Shown: positions 58,675 to 64,000 of the stretch, piece by piece
Layout: each line of letters starts with the position of its first letter
How positions within the stretch are numbered: position 1 is the stretch's first letter
Assembly (NCBI GenBank): GCA_002914845.1
Contig: JXTC01000173.1
Location: forward strand, 306,777 to 370,776
DNA length: 64,000 nt
Direction of reading: 5' to 3'
DNA from: Trema orientale
Taxonomy: Eukaryota; Streptophyta; Magnoliopsida; Rosales; Cannabaceae
Made by a program: the position numbers and the translations under genes
The notes under the pieces: generated by a model
The model's input: only the letters and a program-made list of their open reading frames with translations
The model's database searches: none
What the model was told of the DNA's origin: nothing

Positions 58675-60340
58675 TTCGTATCTATTACTTTTAAGACTTC
58701 TCAAAAGACAATTTTATAGGTGAAAAATAATTCAATTGGGGGCATTTCTGATATAGTGTACAAAAATTAGAAGAAAAATGTACCTCGGCCTAGGAGAAAT
58801 TTTGCAACTTCGAGGAAATATATTCAGAATATAGAGAGACATATGACAGTATGTTGCTTGGTTGCTACAGGGGAGAGAGGGATTAGAAGAGAGTTGGTAC
58901 ATGAGAATTATATGATAAAAATAAACAGTTAGAGATATTATGGTTTTTGTATGGAAATCGAGGCAGATATTGGTGATTTGGTGTACATTTGTAGCGTACC
59001 TTTATTATACCTTCCTTTTCATGTTGTAAGGTTATTGGTGTCTACTGGGAAAATTATGGGTCTATAATATATAGATATTTCAATGCTAAAGAGAATACAT
59101 GAATACATATAGTATACACATGTGTGCTTTAAGTATGGTGTATGGCATGCATTACCATAATACACAAGACAACTTCCTGCTAAAAATCCGGTCGTTTGGT
59201 TAGAATCAAGAAGCAAGGTGTAGAAAATTTGAGCTGAACCATTTCTGTTTACGTTAATGTTTAGCAAAATGGTTTGTTCAACGTTAGGATATATTTTATT
59301 TATTTGTCTATGTACAACCTCATTATTAGAATGATGTGATGATATTCTAGCGTCTGGAATTGCGGAAAAACTGGGAAATGAGATCTGATTGTTTTGCATA
59401 TTCTAAATACATGTTTTGCCTCGGGTAAAAATGACCTATAACATCTGATATATAATGAGTGGCCTTGATGGCCCATTCTAACTTCTTTCATGCATTGAAA
59501 GCCTCTCTGGTATTGGTAACACTTCCCTCACCTTAAGCGTATTTTGTCTGCTTGGTGATATGTTGAATTGTGCAGTTTTTTGTGTTTAGTTATATGATTG
59601 CCCCGGGTTGCATGGTAGTGCTGTGTAATTGTGGCCAATGTTTGTTTCGTGGCTTATACGAGCTTACTTTGTGACTATCTCGACAATCTTTCTTAACAAA
59701 ATTTCTGCATAAGCTGGTATCTATTGAAGATGATTTGGTACTAGTTAAATGAGGCAAAATCAACGGGAAAACGAAAGACAAATGGTCAGGTTTTTAGGAC
59801 AATGGCAACGTTAAGATTCCTAAGAATGGGATTCGCAATTTCTCTTTTAGTTGTGATGCTTTTATTTGGTACTGCTCGTTAGAAAGATGGTTGTTTTTTG
59901 CTTTCTTAGGCCATTGGGTAGTAAGCTGTTTTAGGGGCAAAAATAATTCGAATAACTCGTGCAGATTTCGTTCGAGTCGGAAATATAGGCATTAATTAAT
60001 TCTTCTTGTTTACTCTCCCTAGTTTATGTTTTGTTCATAAGCAGAATGTCTAATCCATCTGTAGGATTGCTCCAAGTTGAAAATAGAGGCATTAAAAGGA
60101 GCTTTATACTAGGGTAGACTGAAAAAAATTTATTTTGTGCCCTCTTAGCTGAGCTTTACAGCCTAGTGGTGAATGTACAACTATATGATTAGTCTCATTT
60201 AACGGTTGTCATCAAAGTCACAACTCGATGAAGACCTTGGGATGTATTAGTTACCTCATATTTCGACAAAATCCACCGGAGGGCGCTGCTCCTTTCTCCT
60301 ATTACAAACTGTAAATCGTGATGATTTGACTCGAAAATGA
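58675..60340. other. intergenic, mostly unique-looking sequence
   Basis: Less repetitive than the left part of the window. ORFs at 59019-59781 on the - strand have no motif I recognise. Confidence 0.45.
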
Positions 60341-60349
60341 TTATCACTT

Positions 60350-60545
60350 AGTGGGGTGGCATAGTGGTGGAGCTCCTCTTACTTCGTGGTCAGTGGTTTG
60401 AAATGGGTTACGTGTAGAGTAAATGTGGGATGAAGTTCCTTGGCCTCTGCCTCTTGCTACTATGTAGCTATTACTCTATATGGTAACGCTAGGGTAACGC
60501 ACTCTATCGCTCAATGGGGTAAAGCTTACCCGAAGAGTTTTTAGC
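60350..60545 (+). mobile_element. possible diverged tRNA-derived SINE
   Basis: GGTGGCATAGTGGTGGAGC (near 60355) resembles a pol III A box and CAGTGGTTTGAAATGG (near 60390) a B box, followed by TTCCTTGGCCTCTGCCTCTT. No A tail or TSD could be fixed. The head resembles that of the element at 53051. Confidence 0.4.
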
Positions 60546-61480
60546 AAACATTAATAGGGTAAGATGCTTCTATGGTTACGTTAAAGTTATCACATTGATC
60601 ACTTCGTTCATCTCTTATTTGTCATGAAAGACTCGAAAATGATTTACAAGTTCTTTCAGCCTAGTTGTGAAAATTGAGATTGATATTTTGAAATAAAAGG
60701 GTAAGAATTATCTATTTTCCTGGTTTTATTTGTGAGATGGAAAACATGCTAAATCGTATTCCAAAGAATCGACGCTTTAATAATATATTCATTCTATTGA
60801 CAGAAGCACGAGAGAGATGGTATTTGAGAGAGTGCCAACACGAGGTCCAATAGGCTTAGGCATATATTGTGGTGTGCTCCTCTTAACTCGAGAAACTTCA
60901 GCTCAATTCAGTTTACAAGCACTAGCAAAATCTTCACAATATTATCTTTATTTTGAAGTCTCTAATATATGAAAGACATTCTGTAACACTATGGTAAATT
61001 TTCGTTGAGAAAATGTTAATTTACAGCTTCATCTTATAAGATTATAGCAGAAGATTGGGTCAAAATTTTTTTTATTATTATTTCATATTCATAATGAAAC
61101 TAAAGAAGTACTTCTTATTGAATTTTTTTTTTTTATTATTGAAAGTAACTCTCAAAATAAAATTAAGTTTTATACGCATCATAAAAAACATACTGAATTT
61201 TAGTTCACAAACTTAATACTTGAAAATAAAACGTAAAGCTGATTAAAACATTCTAATGCCATTTGGGTTTTATTGCCACTACCAGCCAACCTCCGGTAAG
61301 AAATACTGCTCATCTGGAAAAATTTAAATGACTGGAATAAGTTTGTGCCTAATAAGCAAATCTTATGCATACTATGAATGTCATGTTACATGAATACTGC
61401 ACTTTTAGAATTCATAACTATATATCCCTTTTTTTTTTTGAAAATATATTGTTCATAAACATTTTCTCTTCATAAAACTT
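60546..61480. other. AT-rich intergenic sequence
   Basis: No gene or clear element recognised. Confidence 0.5.
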
Positions 61481-64000
61481 TTATATTTAAGCTCATCATA
61501 GTATAGTGCCAAGTCTATTAGAAGCAATGGGCTATAAATGTGGTGTCATGACAAGTACATGTGACTTTATAGCTATTCGGATCCCATATAGCTATCGTAC
61601 TACAATGACTAGCGTCGCAGTTCAAACTTTTGTTCTTAATATAGTGACTGCAGGTTAATCAGTCGGGTACCCATATTCCTTTCAAGAACTTTAAAAACAC
61701 TTAAAGAAAACATTTTTTTATAAACATAATTTTGGATACATAGTACCTTTAAAAATCATTAGTTAAAAACCATAATTTTTCCATGCATTTCATGCAATGC
61801 TTGGACATGCTCATGATTTATACTTAATTTGCATACTAAAATGCAAGAGCATATAACAAGATAATATAATGATCATAATCACATAATAGCACATAATTAT
61901 ACATAAACACATAGGATGAGATTTATTTATATTAGGTCCTTAACGAATTTTCTTTGTGCTTATAGTGAAATACTACACACTTGACCTTATTATAACCACA
62001 TGTCTCTTTTTATCTTTTTTGATTATTATTCAAGTAGCAATTTTCATGTATACATATTAATATATGCTATAATTTTTCATTAGAAACATATTTATCATAT
62101 GTCTTAAATACTCACATCATACAACTATAAAATCATTTTCATAATATGCATAACAAAAAATTGCAAAATTTTATTTTCTAGTGTAAAATTTTATTTATTC
62201 TAGAACTTCACTAAAATTATTACAACATAATCTATATAAAATTATTTATAGTTTATTAACAAGATTTAAAACATTTTTCTTAATTTCCAAACTCGGAGTT
62301 ATCATATGAAAATATAGTTTCTGTGACGACCAACAGACATTCATCGAATTTTTTAGAACGTTTTGTTTATTATAAGAATTTGAAATTTTATTGAAATCAT
62401 TGTAATATATCATTAAAGCTTCATAAAATTTCTCAGAATTTATGAGCAAGATTTAGTATATATTTTCTAATTTCTAACTAATATTTCTAAGCTTATGAAA
62501 CTATTTAGAGCTGTGACTAGCAGTCATTTTTTAAAATTTCTGGAATTTTTTATTTATTACAATAATTTGAAATTTCTATGAAATCATTATAACATAAAAA
62601 TAATACGATAAAAAATTATTTTGGATTTATTAATCACATTTAACACATTTTTTCTAATTTTTATTCTGTAGTTTGAAATCTGATAAAACTATTAAAGCTG
62701 CAACCGTCAGTTAATTCTTAAATTTTCTAGAATTATTTATATATCCGAAAATCTTGATAGTTTAAGGGAACATCTATAACATATTATTACACAATAGAAA
62801 AAAAATCAGTTGTTTCATAATACTTTAAATTCTTAAATATATACTTTAGAATTCTTGACAGTACTTAACTTACAAAACTACATGTTATTTTGAAAATCAA
62901 AATTAATTTTATGTATTTCTTAAAATCATAAAAATATTCTATGCTTCTTATAACACATATATTAGGTTCCAGTAAAAGTTTCAAGTCTAAATACAATTAA
63001 TAGAGTGAGATTTGAATAATATAATCTTGGATAAATAAAATTGTCAGATAAACTGATTCTATAAATAATACGTAAATAAAATTCAATAATTATTAGAAGT
63101 AATTTCATGATATCATCAAAATTTCCAGAATATAAGGTGACATGTATATAAGTATATCTTTAAAATTTAGGCTAGATAGAAAAGATTTACCTTCTCAAGT
63201 CATAAAGTATATATGATAAATTTATCTGCTAGTTTTTTCTTATATAACAACCAACATGTAGTTAAAGATTTATATAAAATTATTGGAGTAAGATATGAAG
63301 TTAAAAGGTTCCAGATATCAAGTAGATATATAGGACGTAATAACATTAAACTTTTAGATTTTAATAAAATTTCTAACTCCTAATAACAAAAGTTGAAATT
63401 GAATCTAACAACATTAAAATCATAAGAAAGAGGGTTATTTTGGGATGTGACAAATTTTTTTATAATTAATCACTAACCAAAAATTTTAAGTCACAAATAA
63501 TATGATAAATATACAATATAGGGTTAGTTGAGAAAATGTGACGTATCAAAATTATATTGGACAAAGAAAAGGTTTTGACATCCCAAAACAAGTGTCAGTT
63601 TCTCACTAGAATATTGACAAATTACATATCAATTGTCAAGCAAAGCATGGTTAGAAGCTTTGTCCAATCAAAAATTGCCAAGTGTCCAAAGGAGACAAGA
63701 TAATGGAGTGACACCTCTTGCACACATACCAAACTCTAAAAGAGTGACTTCCTCCATGTGACACCCAGATCCTAAGGTGTCAAACAATTACGCTCTCAGC
63801 TCATGTATATGGCAGTTGAACCTTTATTGTATATGCCTATAAATAGGCTTTTGTCGTAACTTAGAGGGAGAGAGTAACATATGATTTCCAAACTTTTCTT
63901 TGTGTCTATATACAATTCTCTCTAAGCTCTTTTATTTTAGCTGCGTCCTTGTTCTTCAAAAAAAGTCCTCCTCCAAAGCCCATTTCTTTTATAATCAAAG
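61481..64000 (+). repeat. repeat region, possibly a long LTR of a Ty3-type retrotransposon
   Basis: AT-rich non-coding sequence with internal repeats, then at 63838-63850 a CCTATAAATAGGC TATA-type motif and a leader-like stretch running off the window. Such layouts occur in long LTRs of plant Ty3 elements, and the TATA could also belong to an ordinary promoter. No primer binding site, gag or pol is in view, so the class is a guess. Confidence 0.35.
62150..62790. repeat. three to four diverged tandem units of ~188 bp
   Basis: CTGTGACGACCAACAG (about 62321), CTGTGACTAGCAG (about 62511) and CTGCAACCGTCAG (about 62698) each precede a TTTTCTGGAATT/TAGAATT block and TTGAAATT...GAAATCAT. The spacing of about 190 and 187 bp points to old tandem duplication. 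Confidence 0.7.

Overview
This is a stretch of plant nuclear DNA, almost certainly from a eudicot. It is AT-rich, has long gene-poor tracts, and is packed with plant-type transposons: L1-type LINEs whose ORF2 carries a zf-RVT and an RNase H domain, CACTA, hAT, PIF/Harbinger and Mutator-like elements, and tRNA-derived SINEs. I see no prokaryotic genes, CRISPR array, rRNA gene or genuine tRNA gene. The assembly has a 375-base N gap at 40101-40475 and a single N at 57683.

Genes. Only one gene looks intact: a class I BASIC PENTACYSTEINE (BBR/BPC) GAGA-binding transcription factor on the + strand (CDS 56181-57020). It has a probable 5'-UTR intron (55408-56175), and its leader and promoter are full of CT/GA repeats, the kind of sequence this family binds. 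A second cellular gene is dead: a three-exon PHD-finger gene of the MS1/MMD1 type on the - strand (34026 to 30822). Two of its introns can be placed to the base, and it carries several stops, frameshifts, a 208-bp tandem duplication and a MITE in intron 1. The first 400 bases may be the promoter or leader of a gene beyond the left edge.

Mobile elements. 1-9 kb: a Tourist-like MITE, a SINE with a target-site duplication (TSD), and two CACTA-type regions. 9-14.4 kb: a decayed full-length LINE on the - strand. 14.8-16.6 kb: a Mutator-like element with a PIF/Harbinger element inside it. 17-26 kb: MITEs, a second SINE, three MITEs lined up between (TA)n tracts, a foldback element and a hAT MITE. 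26.2-30.4 kb: a Mutator-like element with roughly 215-bp TIRs, holding a truncated LINE and, inside its right TIR, a hAT element. 30.8-34.0 kb: the PHD pseudogene. 34.8-40 kb: foldback elements, a minisatellite, another Mutator-like element and the second copy of a 172-bp MITE. 42.35-48.42 kb: a complete but inactive LINE with a perfect 18-bp TSD. 49.6-54.1 kb: MITEs, a third SINE, a Mutator-like MITE, and an unusual SINE with internal tandem repeats split by a hAT MITE. 55-57 kb: the BPC gene. 57-61 kb: mostly unique sequence. 61-64 kb: repeated sequence resembling a long LTR.

The genes do not form a pathway. The window is best read as a small island around the BPC gene beside about 50 kb of layered transposon insertions. 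Many insertions are dated relative to each other by nesting and supported by TSDs. I found no unknown enzymatic system; the most unusual items are the MITE array in (TA)n tracts, the SINE with a minisatellite core, and the foldback elements that share arms but differ in their cores.
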